From: Fomitopsis serialis | Taxonomy: Eukaryota; Basidiomycota; Agaricomycetes; Polyporales; Fomitopsidaceae | Length of the DNA stretch: 64,000 nucleotides | NCBI RefSeq assembly: GCF_022376445.1 | Contig: NW_025954979.1 | Span: 124,001-188,000 of the forward strand | Direction: 5' to 3' | Shown here: one piece after another, positions 47,651 to 57,575 of the stretch | Layout: each line of letters starts with the position of its first letter | Numbering within the stretch: the stretch's first letter is position 1 | Notes under the pieces: model-generated | Database searches by the model: none | What the model was told of the DNA's origin: nothing | The model's input: the letters and a program-made list of their open reading frames with translations, nothing else | Program-made: the position numbers and the translations under genes

Positions 47651-48950
47651 ATGGCTAAACGCAAGAAGATCTCGGGTCTCGATACCGTCGAGCTGTCTTG
47701 GCGCTTCAGTTCGTCAAGCAATGGTGAGAAAAACTCGACGGGGGACCCGACGCAAGTGATGGTGAGGCAGAAGGGACGGACATTGATGCCGTAGACTCGT
47801 TCATATCCCTTATGGAGTCCAGGCTCGATGCGACAAAGGTGCGCACCGATTATTCACTGTCTCTCCCTCAAACTGATCTGTGAGATATTAGGTTTGGGCT
47901 TCTCTGCTGTCGACCAAGCCCTCTTTCAAAAATCGACATCAAGTCTGCCGGTAGACTGCAAGGAATCTTCCCGACGATGTTATCCAAGAGAAAATCCAAC
48001 AAGCCCGCAGCAGTGCAGCCGAGCATGTCATGTCATCGCGCAACTTATATGCAACGTTGAACTTTCTTTGCAACATACTTTGTCTGAGGTCTGTCTTCCT
48101 GTTGCCTTGCATGAATTACTACTGATGAACTATTACTACACAGTCGGAAGCTCTCGCACGCCTGTGGATTGATAGTGTTCTATTTCGAGTTACAGCTATG
48201 ATTGAAGGCAGCAAGCGACTTATTATCGGAGGGGAAGTCTTCGCCGCTGATGAGATCGTCGCCACGGAACCTCCTAAAGTCTCCATCGGTGGCCACAACG
48301 ACTATGTTCTCTTTTTCGTCGACGAAGGCATAGCTTGTATGCACTTATATGCTGACGAATAGAGTGGCCTCTACTGACTATGTGTCCGCTTGCAGCTGGG
48401 ATCCTGGGGGAGAAGAATTTTGCACGTGCTCTGGGGCTACTTCGGAGCCGCTCGATGTACAAGGTCTTTTTGTGGCAGAAGCAAAGGGCCAGAACGAGGA
48501 CTTGGTCGACCATATTCCTCAAGTCATGGTGGAGATGCAAGCTTGTGCAAAACGTTTGAAGTACGCCCTACACGGTCGCCTTTGATTCCTATGAGCCTGA
48601 TTTATGAGACGGATTACAGGTCACGGCACATCCGCGGTACAATAACCAACGGCAGAGCTTGGATTTTCTTGTTGCTAGAGCTGAACGACAACTTCGTTGG
48701 CGGACGATATTGGGCATCTCAGCGGTACGAGATCAAGACGAATTACACCGATTACGACACACAGACTTTGTCATTGAGCATAGCGTAGACATGATCGTTG
48801 CAATCCTGGCACATTGGGTATGTCTGAAACTCGTTGGCTACTAGTAGCATATCACTTCCTGACGACTGATGTGCACTTATGTAGGTGAGCCATTGCGCTG
48901 AGAGTTTGGCTGAGGACGACTGGTTTAAGGCAGTGTCAAGACAGTATTAG
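47651..48950 (+). CDS. Probable PD-(D/E)XK-fold protein, fungal type, broken frame
   Basis: The pattern resembles agaricomycete proteins whose restriction-endonuclease-like domain is of unknown function. From MAKRKKISGLDTVELSWRFS the frame shifts near 47,765 to a stretch ending SFISLMESRLDATK, then an intron, then KIDIKSAGRLQGIF with another shift near 47,973 into DDVIQEKIQQARSSAAEHVM. The C-terminal half reads EALARLWIDSVLFRVTAMIE, KVSIGGHNDYVLFFVDEG, LFVAEAKGQNEDLVDHIPQV with MVEMQACAKRL, then RGTITNGRAWIFLLLELNDN, and ends AESLAEDDWFKAVSRQY at 48,948-48,950. The E-A-K in FVAEAK with an upstream D in GGHNDYV fits the D...ExK catalytic signature. Introns of about 45-65 nt separate these blocks. 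Identification rests on recalled resemblance, and the frame breaks may be real decay here. Confidence 0.5.
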
Positions 48951-49592
48951 TCTATCATCACAGTCTCTACGTTGACCAAGCCAGCTCTGTCAGCTTCATT
49001 ACGGTCTCGCCCCACTCCCCTCAGTGCAAGTACCGTTCACGCTGCAGATTCTTGTATTATATCGTGTACATCACCAACCCTCAGGACATCGGTATCACAC
49101 CATGTACGCGTCGCTGTGTCGGGCTACGGGCAACGTCCACGGCTTGCCTACTACACTGCTGATTTCGCAAAACGTGAGCAAGGATATCACCGCCATCGGT
49201 GGCGGCACTTCGAGTATGTATGGTTAACAATGCTGATTCGTCCTTTTGCCTTCGTCGAAAAGTTCAGCGTTAATCGCCCTGTCTGAGCGGATTTCATCGC
49301 GCAAGTGGCGTCAGTGTTACTACATATCGCTGCCCTAGCGCGGCTTCGGGGTGCTTCGTTTCTTTCCCTTTCGGACAAGAGATTGGGTTGCATTTAGCGA
49401 CCGCAATGGCGAACAACGTTGTTGTATGTGTGAAGAGGAAGCAGCTACACCAAGAGTATGCAGGATATCGCGATGTCCATGATCAGTCCAAAGAGAGAGT
49501 AAGTATATCGAGTGATCCTTCCGAGCAGAGAGGCATATTCGCCACGTTAACAGAATAAGTTACACACCAACCCAGGGGCGAGAGGGAGCACA
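48951..49592. other. Spacer, no gene recognised
   Basis: A 642-bp region between convergent genes. A 67-codon plus frame (49,024-49,227) is open in two neighbouring frames, with no family match. Confidence 0.45.
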
Positions 49593-52339
49593 TCAAGGCA
49601 ACGACTCAAGTACCTTCTTCAGATTCGCGATGTCCAGCTCGCTCTGGTGGGGCAGCGCGCCAAAGTTCTGGTCCTGCGCGATGCTCGTCACGTTCGCCTC
49701 GACGAACTCCGCCGTCTGCGGGTCCTCCGCGAAGTCGTACGCGTGCGCCTGGTGCCGCAGCATCTCCTGCACCGCGCCGTACCACTTCTCCCGCTTCGCG
49801 AAGTGGATCAGCTGCTGCTCCGTCTCCGGCGAGGGCAGCGTGTCCGGGAAGTGCTCCCTGACGTGCGCGACCAGCGCGAGGTACGGCTCGACGTACGGGA
49901 CGCACGGCCCGTCGACGGATTCCTGCTGTGCGCAGTAGGGTAACTGGTCACCTGCGGGCTCGTTGAGCAGCGCCATCGCCTCTTGTTGTGTCCCACGTGG
50001 TAGATGGGCCCAGAGGAACTGTGAACGAGCGATCGCGGGATCAGAGAGGGCCGCCGTGATCCCACTCAATGACGAGAAGTTGCAGAGCTCCTTGCATCCC
50101 TGATAGCAGCATCTCAGCATCGCACCGGATCTGGAACGCGGAGCATCTCACCTCAGCAACGTGTATCCAGAACTCCAGCATCTCCGCTCTGCGGCTGAGC
50201 CCATCCACGCCGAGCAAGCTCGCTCTCACCCACCCCGTCAGCCTCGCACGCGCCATGCAGAACGCGGTCAGGTTCGGGATGCCGTCTGCTGCGCCCGGGT
50301 TCTTCCAGTGCATGCACTCCCGCGGCTCCAGCTTCGCGTACAGCCGGTGCTCGTGGAGGCATAGCTGTCTCGCGACAGCCATCGGCTCCAGGCGCCCAAA
50401 GTCGTTCCTCGACGCTTTGCGCTTGAGTTTGCGCCTCGCCGTGCCGGGTGTCGGAGGGGTGGCCGACTTCGTGCCCAACTGCAAAATACATTTAGCACCA
50501 CGGCATAGTGAGCAGAATCGGCGAACCGTACATGCCGCTGCAGCGAGTCCAGCATGCTCCGCGCCATCGCGACGAACGGCGACGTGAGCGACGACAGGAA
50601 CTCGACGAGCCGCCCGACGATGTGCGGCTCGTCGCGGAGCATGCCGTACTCCTCGAACCACATCTTGAGTATGAACAGGACGCGCCGCTGCATCGGCTCG
50701 AGCCTCTGCTCGCGCCACTGTTCGAGGTCGAGGTCCTCCTGGCTCCCGTCCGGGGGGCGCTCCGTGTGGAAGAGGTCTTCCAGCAGCGTGAAGACCTCGT
50801 CCGCGTTCGCGAAGGACTTGTACGTCATGAAGAACGCCCGCTGAAAATTGCGCATCTGCACCGGGTCTGCGAACACACGCGGGGGCGCATGAGCACGTCT
50901 TGTCATCACGTCGGATGCTGCGTTCCTTACCGTGCGTATCTAGTGTCAGCCGCTCGATGAGCGCGGGCAGGGTCCCCGCGACCACGCTCCCATCTTCCGC
51001 GAGCAAAAGCTCATCCTGTTCCTCCACAGGCCGCAACCTCGACGGACTCAAGTGCGTCGTCGCCTCTCTCTCTCTCTCCCTCGTCTCTTGCCTCACCAGA
51101 GGCGCCCTCGGGATCAACGGACTCCTCGGCAAGCCCTGCCTCGGTATTCCGACCCGACTCCCCGGCACCAGGGGGTCCGCCGAGACCGGACTCCCCACAA
51201 TCGGGATGCCTATCAGCGGGCTGCTCGCGAGGGGGCTGCCCACGAGGAAATCCAGGTTCACCGCGCCATCCGACTCGAACAGCGTCGTGAGCCGGTTGAG
51301 CGACGGGCGGTCGTCGATGAGGACGGGCCGCCGCCGGAGCTGGCGGTTCACGACGGGGCTGACGGGGTCGGAGTGGCTCCGCGCGTGGTCGAAGGACTCG
51401 ATGAGCGCGGGGGACGCGCGCAGCGGCGAGGAGTGCCGCTGGATCTGCAGCGGCTGCGTCGGCTTGAGGTTCAGGGAGAGGAGGATCCCGTCCTTGGAGG
51501 GCACCGGGGGTGGCTCCTCGTCCGGCACCTCGGTGGGGACGCCCGAGGCGTGCTGGGAAACGGACGCGTCGGCCGCTGGCGAAGGCGGGAGGTCGACGTC
51601 GGGCTCGGAGCGTGCGTCGTCTATGCCTTCGTGGGGAGGGACGAGCGGGCTGAAGAGCAGAGGCGTGCCTTTGGCGTCGGAGCCGGCGAAGAGTCGCACC
51701 GGTGCCTAGTGCGAGGGTGAGCGACCGCTCCGAGATGGTGAGGCGAAGCTCAGAGACATACCTGGTCACCCTCCGTCAGCGGCATCCATTCTAGTGATGT
51801 GGGTTCCTGCTCGGGCGTGCTGAGGAACGACCCGCTCCTCGAGGACATATCTGATGTGGGCGAGACGATACGCGCATCGTCCTTGACATGGAGTTGCTGC
51901 ACGACTCTCTCGGAGATGGGTTCAACGAAGGCTTGTGGTATCCACCCCACCCGGTTCTCGCCCGAGCGCAGAGCAGCCCACCAACCCTGCAGAGCGTCCC
52001 CGTCGTGAGCGAGGATGTCTTAGCATGGAGCGCGCACTATGCACTCACCGAATCCTCGCGCTTGATGATCTCGAGCACCTCGTTCTTCTTGAACGACAGC
52101 TGATCAGTGTCGGCTGCCTCGTAGTCATAGAGGGCCAGGACGTGGAAAGTCTCCGCGCTGAATGTGGACGGGGAGTCTGTCAGGGTTGTCGAGGTATCGC
52201 CGCTCAAGACGACGTTCGCAGAAGGCAGCGCAGAGGCAGGCGTATGTAGCTGCTTCCTGTAGCTAGACAACGAGGAGTCGATCCAGAGACGGGGAAGGCC
52301 CCCACGCCTGACAGATTGCGTGCGGGCGACAGTTGACAT
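49593..52339 (-). CDS. SH3 and RasGEF (Cdc25/Ste6-type) guanine nucleotide exchange factor
   Basis: An exchange factor that loads Ras with GTP, upstream of cAMP and MAP-kinase signalling. Exon 1 (52049-52339) starts MSTVARTQSVRRGGLPRLWI and reaches an SH3 domain at residues about 66-125: VLALYDYEAADTDQLSF, EVLEIIKREDS, GWWAALRSGENRVGWIPQAF. A long Ser/Pro region follows (VRLFAGSDAKGTPLLF to LSPSRLRPVEEQDE). The RasGEF N-terminal domain begins after an intron with DPVQMRNFQRAFFMTYKSFA and FTLLEDLFHTE, then RRVLFILKMWFEEY. The catalytic Cdc25 domain spans PMAVARQLCLHEHRLYAKLE, NLTAFCMARARLTGWV, LEFWIHVAE, GCKELCNFSSLSGITAALSD and VDGPCVPYVEPYLALVAHVR; it ends ELDIANLKKVLESLP at 49,593. Introns are 46-62 nt. 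No break in the domains was noted. Confidence 0.93.
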
Positions 52340-53679
52340 TAGCCGGCGTGTGTATGCAAGTACTGTAGGCCAGCTCAGAGACCAGCACTGCAGCAGGAGC
52401 GTAGGGCGAGGATGAGTCCAGGACGCCGGCGGTGAAGCTGAGCCTGCAGACGTTCGCCGGGTCGACGCGGCGAGGAGGACGGGGAGATCAAGGCGGACGA
52501 GCACTTTCTCATAGGCGGCGACGTGCCGTCGGCGGCGGCTTTCCCCATGTCGGGCGAGGCCCACCGCTGCGGTAGGCGATAGGCTGAACGACGACACGGC
52601 GACCATCACCACCTCCCAGATCCTCCCTCCGATCCAGGCACTCTCCTGATCGCCCCACTCACGTGCCCGTCCTCCGTCTGTCCACCGCCGTCCACGTCGC
52701 TCGCACACTCACTCCTGCGTATGCTCAGGGTGTCGTAGCAAAGAACGTCCACTCTTTCACTCGGCACAGGCATCGAGTGGCCACTGAAAAGAGACAGACG
52801 AGCGATCATCATCATATCATCCATCAACGTTCACCTGGATTACATCAGTAAGTAGTCCCTTTTGCTCGATGGATGTGACAAAGCGGCGGTCGTCAATAAA
52901 CGCTGCGCAAGGCCAAGGACCCACTTGTAGCCGCGCCACGAGCCATCATTGCTCGGTGATTGTGAACTCCTGTGCTCCTTTCAGCCTGGCTGCATGGCGG
53001 TCTAGTCGGTGTCAAATGGCAGAGTATTGTGTAAGACAAGGTCGAGCCGACGCCAGTCATCCTTTCCGGGATAGATGAATGACAGAGACCACTCGTAGGC
53101 AAGGACACGACTGGGGATAGCACACCTTGACTCTCCCACCGGACCATCCTCATCACGCTCGCGATCAAGCCGCGGTCTACCTCCGTACACCCGTATCCAG
53201 AACGACGGCGGCTGTGCATCGCAGTTGTGATGCCTGAGCGATGAAAAATGGGTTCATTTGACCAAGATGAGGACGTGCGCATAGACTCGGGATGGCACGC
53301 TTGCATGGAGCGGCGCCTTTGCGAATTCGTCCCTACCATGGCAGAGATTATCACGGCGCCGCCGCTGGAGGTGGCCTGGCACCTAACCTGAAACTGTTCT
53401 CGAGATGACTGTGCGGAATTGCAGTGAGGAACAAGGCGAGGGGACAGGACCCACTGGCAGGATGAGCGGAGAGTGGCCAAGTGAAGGGCAAGAGCCAGGC
53501 TTCAGCCAGGCACCGATTGGTGGGAGGCCCGCCCACCGCCGGCCCCGTCCGACAGATGCAATCTCGGGCGCCTCCGTGCCAAGGCCGGCTCCGTGAGTGC
53601 CTCGGTCACGACGTCCATCCTCGTACCGGTACGCACAGATCGTCCTTCCACTCACCAGGCTCTCTACCGATCAGTCGAG
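52340..53679. other. Divergent upstream region of RasGEF and IST1 genes, no gene recognised
   Basis: A 1.34-kb stretch. A 195-codon minus-strand frame (52,893-53,480) shows no family match and poor codon bias. It probably holds both promoters. Confidence 0.45.
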
Positions 53680-54901
53680 ATGGCGCCCTGGGCGTCGGCC
53701 AAAGCAAAGGCAAGGGATGCTCTCCCTTCTGCGCACGGGCGACCCGCTTGACCTCGCTCCTGGGATAGGTCCAACTCCGGTGCGCCCCTTCTCCATCCCC
53801 GTCGCCCGTCGCTCTGAACGCGCGCGATCCGCTCGTCAGGTTGGCCATACAGCGCCTGCGCACTCTCCAGGAGAAGAAGACGGCGCAGGCAAAGACCGCG
53901 CGCCGCGATATCGCGCTGCTCCTCGAGAAGAGCAAGATCGAGACGGCGAGGATCAAGGTTGAGAACAGTGCGTGGCGAGGCCCGGCCGTGCGCCTTCATG
54001 TACCCGGTGGCTGACGAGGATCGTCGCAGTCATTCATGAAGACATCTACATCGAGCTTCTCGAGCTCCTAGAGCTCTATTGTGAGCTCCTGCACGCGCGG
54101 TCCGCCCTCCTCGATCAGAAGTAAGTCCGCCGGTTCATGTCCCCCACGCGCATTCGCCAGTACGCGTGCCGGTGCTGAACATCGATCACCTGAACCAGCA
54201 CGAAGGAGCCGGACCCAGGGGTAAGCGAGGGGGTCTGCAGCGTCATCTACGCCGCCCCTCGCACCGAGCTCAAAGGTCAGCTGCGGGTCTATTGTCCCGA
54301 CCTCCTAGCGCGCTGAACCACTACGTCCGACAGAACTGCACGTCCTGCGCGAGATGCTCATGCACAAGTACGGGCGAGAATTCGCCATAGGCGTCATGGA
54401 GAACAGGGACGGCTGCGTCAACGAGCGGGTGAGCTCCGGGCCAATCGAGACGCGGGGCTTACGTCTGACCGCGGCACGCCTTACGTCCAGGTCGCCAAGA
54501 AGCTCGCGGTGTTCACGCCCGCGCCCGAGCTGGTCGATGCGTATCTCGCGGAGATCGCGAAGGGCTACGGCGTGAAGTGGACGCCGCCGACGAGAGGCGA
54601 CGGCGACGATGCCGGCGGCGATGGCGGGGTGGAGGTCAGTGCGGCCCCTGGCAGATCTATGTATCCTAAGTGACATCCACCGTGCACGCAGGAACCCACG
54701 GCCGAGAAAACCTCGGCACCAACATCACCCATGAGTGCAGAGAAGATATCGGCGGAGGCAAGGAGCGCGGGCGTGCGGACGCCCAAGCTCCCCGACCTGC
54801 CCCCAACGGAGGAGGACGAGGGCTCCCCCGGGGCCGATCCCAAGCCCGCCGACGACTTCGAGGCACTGGCGAAGCGGTTTGAAGCACTCAAGAAGCGATG
54901 A
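53680..54901 (+). CDS. IST1: IST1 (ESCRT-III regulator) with GC-AG intron and 11-nt microexon
   Basis: IST1 binds Did2/CHMP1 and Vps4 and regulates multivesicular body sorting at endosomes. The ATG at 53,680 gives MAPWASAKAK, followed by an intron 53710-53768 that starts GCAAGG (GC donor) and ends TAG; an 11-nt exon 53769-53779 (VQL plus two bases); an intron 53780-53839; and the exon from 53840 (LAIQRLRTLQEKKTAQAK). Further exons give ARRDIALLLEKSKIETARIK, HEDIYIELLELLELYCELLH, KEPDPGVSEGVCSVIYAAPR, ELHVLREMLMHKYGREFAIG, VMENRDGCVNERV and KKLAVFTPAPELVDAYLAEI. An acidic Pro/Ser linker follows. The C-terminus DDFEALAKRFEALKKR is a textbook MIM1 helix (E-x-x-L-x-x-R-x-x-x-L-K), the element that binds the Vps4 MIT domain. 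The frame is complete. Confidence 0.9.
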
Positions 54902-54937
54902 TTCATACAGGGCTGCGCAGCAGGCCGAAAGTAGCAC

Positions 54938-54945
54938 CGACGTGC
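54938..54945. repeat. Left 8-bp target-site duplication
   Basis: The octamer CGACGTGC abuts the left end of the transposon. An identical copy abuts the right end at 57,568-57,575, as expected from an 8-bp staggered insertion. It lies 37 bp past the IST1 stop. Confidence 0.88.
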
Positions 54946-54968
54946 CACCTAGACATCACTGATAAGAC

Positions 54969-55015
54969 GCCTTGGTAGGCTGCCAAGCGCCCCCGGCGTG
55001 GCAGCCTAGCAAGGC
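54969..55015. repeat. Subterminal hairpin of left arm
   Basis: Stems GCCTTGGTAGGCTGCCA (54,969-54,985) and TGGCAGCCTAGCAAGGC (54,999-55,015) pair with one mismatch of 17. The loop is 13 nt and GC-rich. It starts 23 bp from the element end, a position suited to a transposase-binding site. Confidence 0.8.
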
Positions 55016-55075
55016 TGCAAACCCTTCTAAACGCCATCTGCCAATTTCTGGGCAGTTTCCCCTCGCCCTTTTCCT

Positions 55076-55083
55076 CTATAAGG
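55076..55083 (+). promoter_or_regulatory. TATA-like box in left arm, pointing inward
   Basis: CTATAAGG lies about 37 bases after a CCAAT motif (near 55,040) in a pyrimidine-rich context, a core-promoter layout directing transcription into the element. The ATG at 55,202 lies about 120 bases downstream. Confidence 0.4.
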
Positions 55084-55469
55084 TAACAATCCCTTCTGCC
55101 CCTTCGCGCACGCCCAAGTTCCTCCGGCGGCCCACGTGCTGCGTGGCTGAGGGCGCTCCCCGATCAAGGATCTCGTATCCCGATCCCCCGCGTCGCGCCC
55201 GATGTTCGGTAAGCCGCTGCCGCCCCCGCTGAGCTCGCCGCCACCGCGTACGCGCCCACAGCGTTGCGCTCGCCGTCGCCGTCGACGACAACGACGGGCT
55301 CCGCGAGGGTGTCGAGTCCACACCGACTCGGATGCTGCCGAGTGGTGCGTTCCCGAGCCTCGCGGGCACTCCCACGGCTGTTGATGGGGAGATTCCCACG
55401 CATGCTCGCCGCCGCGCCTGGCGCTGTGCTCGCTGTCGACGACGACGAGCTCGAGTATCTCGCTCCCCT

Positions 55470-57043
55470 GTCCGTTCCTCGTCGCGATTTTGTGCTACAT
55501 ACATATAGTATCAATTTGAACACTGTATATAGGCCTCTATTGTATATAGAATCAGTAGTTACCTCGGAATTGTATGAATTTACATCCAGTTATGCCTGTG
55601 CATTATGCATGGATAGAGCGGTCAAAAGCGAGAAGAATGTGCTCTTTTATACTCATTGTTACTACTGTTATGATACATAACTAGTCTCTCAATACTATAG
55701 GCAAGCCATCCTGCCCTGTAAGTGAAAACTCCGCCATAAGTGGCCATGTATAACATCTCAACCAATGTACTGGTACTCAAAAAAACAGTACTAATATACT
55801 CATTGAATGCATGCATGCTTACTCACTACTTGTTGTACGGTCTCTGTAGCAACTGGGGTTGATAGAGGTCAAATGTAGGTGGAATGCCACACATATGGCT
55901 GGCTCTGTTGCACAGCATCTAATGCATGTATATACACAGATCTTGAATGTTTTGGCATCTATTAGTGCTAACAAACAATGCTAGGGTATAAAAACATAAC
56001 AGGATTGTATGCACACCATGCGATGCGATGATGTTCGCACTGGTGGCTGACCCAGTGGCTGAGAAAAAGAGTGAGTCGGAATCATGCACCTCGTCCTTGA
56101 TTGGCGTCGGATAAAACGGAAATAGTACCCACTAATGGTAAAACAATGTTAGTACTTGTCCGAAGTTGTTTTGAGTCAATGAGGTGACAGCCGGTGGGTC
56201 TGTATGCAGAAGTGGTCGTAGTGGCGTGAAAGCGCCCGTACACTCGTTAAGTGTGCAATGCACTCGAGCGATGTTCACTCGGGCACCGCTTCGGGCATGT
56301 CCCCGAACTGCCCGAGATGATGTTCGTCTCGCTCTACACGACTTCCTGCTTGTCCAATCCCAAAGAGACCTCACATATAGCATTGAGATATACAATACAT
56401 ACTGTATACCAAGTTTGGAGACAATCCAACCACAGGGTATGACGTGATAAGTTCTTCTCCTTCCTGTAGCCACCTATAGCTAATTGAATGAATGCCCTTG
56501 TCATCTCATCTCAGAAACTTATTGTAAGTGTAATTCCATACAGATATGATGCCAATGTAGATTCTGAGAAGTTGTCATAATGTCTGGATGCATGTAGAGG
56601 CTCCAAATGAATGGATATGCTTTTTGTACATGTGAACATCCTCATAACATTGAGGCACATATACTAGTCCTGATACTGTGAGTATACATAAAACAGTACA
56701 TGAATGTGCTTGCAACATACTGGTAGAGCTTTCATGAGCTACAGTGGAGAGGTTGTAATGTTATGCATGCCCCCTTATGGCGAAGTTTCGCATTTTGGGG
56801 CCAGTAATCCTTCATCAAACACTATCTATTGCTTGTGGATAATCATACCAGTTATCTAGAGTTTATGAGAGCATATTATGCTCACTTCTGACCGCTCTAT
56901 TGATGGGTACTAGGTAGGCATTACTGGGGAGATAGTCATACTATTCCGAGGTAACAACACATTGTATACACTTTATAAGCCTATATACACTTTGAATATC
57001 ACTACTAGATACATGGCTCAAGAAATTGTGGCAAGAAACGAAG
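55470..57043. other. AT-rich core of the transposon
   Basis: This 1,574-bp core contains no open frame above about 115 codons and no transposase motif. Its outer edges (to about 55,577 on the left and from about 56,937 on the right) still resemble each other as reverse complements, including GTTACCTCGGAAT, but with many changes. The rest is AT-rich with runs such as ATACAT. Confidence 0.7.
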
Positions 57044-57429
57044 AGGGGAGCGAGATACTCGAGCTCGTCGTCGTCGACAGCGAGCACAGCGCCAGGCGCG
57101 GCGGCGAGCATGCGTGGGAATCTCCCCATCAACAGCCGTGGGAGTGCCCGCGAGGCTCGGGAACGCACCACTCGGCAGCATCCGAGTCGGTGTGGACTCG
57201 ACACCCTCGCGGAGCCCGTCGTTGTCGTCGACGGCGACGGCGAGCGCAACGCTGTGGGCGCGTACGCGGTGGCGGCGAGCTCAGCGGGGGCGGCAGCGGC
57301 TTACCGAACATCGGGCGCGACGCGGGGGATCGGGATACGAGATCCTTGATCGGGGAGCGCCCTCAGCCACGCAGCACGTGGGCCGCCGGAGGAACTTGGG
57401 CGTGCGCGAAGGGGCAGAAGGGATTGTTA

Positions 57430-57437
57430 CCTTATAG
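57430..57437 (-). promoter_or_regulatory. TATA-like box in right arm, pointing inward
   Basis: Exact mirror of the element at 55,076-55,083, at the same distance from the end. It would direct transcription inward from the right arm. Confidence 0.4.
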
Positions 57438-57497
57438 AGGAAAAGGGCGAGGGGAAACTGCCCAGAAATTGGCAGATGGCGTTTAGAAGGGTTTGCA

Positions 57498-57544
57498 GCC
57501 TTGCTAGGCTGCCACGCCGGGGGCGCTTGGCAGCCTACCAAGGC
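57498..57544. repeat. Subterminal hairpin of right arm
   Basis: Mirror copy of 54,969-55,015, with stems 57,498-57,514 and 57,528-57,544 and the same single mismatch. Confidence 0.8.
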
Positions 57545-57567
57545 TTCTTATCAGTGATGTCTAGGTG

Positions 57568-57575
57568 CGACGTGC
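57568..57575. repeat. Right 8-bp target-site duplication
   Basis: Octamer CGACGTGC, identical to that at 54,938-54,945, directly after the right end of the transposon. Confidence 0.88.

Larger units (their letters stand above)
54946..55469 (+). repeat. Left terminal inverted repeat (524 bp)
   Basis: It pairs with 57,044-57,567. Peptide frames lie at matching offsets in both arms (54,972-55,232 versus 57,281-57,541) with identical translations, so there are no net indels. One visible difference is at base 23 from the end. The first 70 bases contain a hairpin. Frames inside the arm (for example MFGKPLPPPLSSPPP at 55,202) are probably not genes, though one could be a truncated 5' exon. Confidence 0.92.
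54946..57567. mobile_element. Non-autonomous DNA transposon of 2,622 bp with long terminal inverted repeats
   Basis: The element starts CACCTAGACATCACTGAT and ends with its reverse complement. Its arms are 524-bp inverted repeats that are nearly identical, flanked by a perfect 8-bp duplication (CGACGTGC). The core of about 1.57 kb is AT-rich, contrasting with GC-rich arms, and encodes no transposase or other protein I can identify. It inserted 44 bp past the IST1 stop codon. An 8-bp duplication is made by hAT, P-type and KDZ (Kyakuja-Dileera-Zisupton) elements; the long arms and the end sequence do not decide between them. The near-identity of the arms and the intact duplication point to recent insertion, or to exchange between the arms. 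It depends on a transposase from elsewhere. Confidence 0.9.
57044..57567 (-). repeat. Right terminal inverted repeat (524 bp)
   Basis: Reverse complement of 54,946-55,469, with nearly full identity. It ends CTAGGTG immediately before the right target duplication. It contains the same CCAAT and TATA-like elements in mirror orientation (CCTTATAG at 57,430-57,437). Confidence 0.92.

Noticed and set aside
52893..53480. Minus-strand open frame of 195 codons
   Set aside because: No recognisable motif and no coding bias; lies in the divergent promoter region of RasGEF and IST1.
54972..55232. 86-codon frame within the transposon arm, also present at 57,281-57,541
   Set aside because: It is conserved only because the arms are copies; it crosses the hairpin and the promoter-like element and has no protein features.
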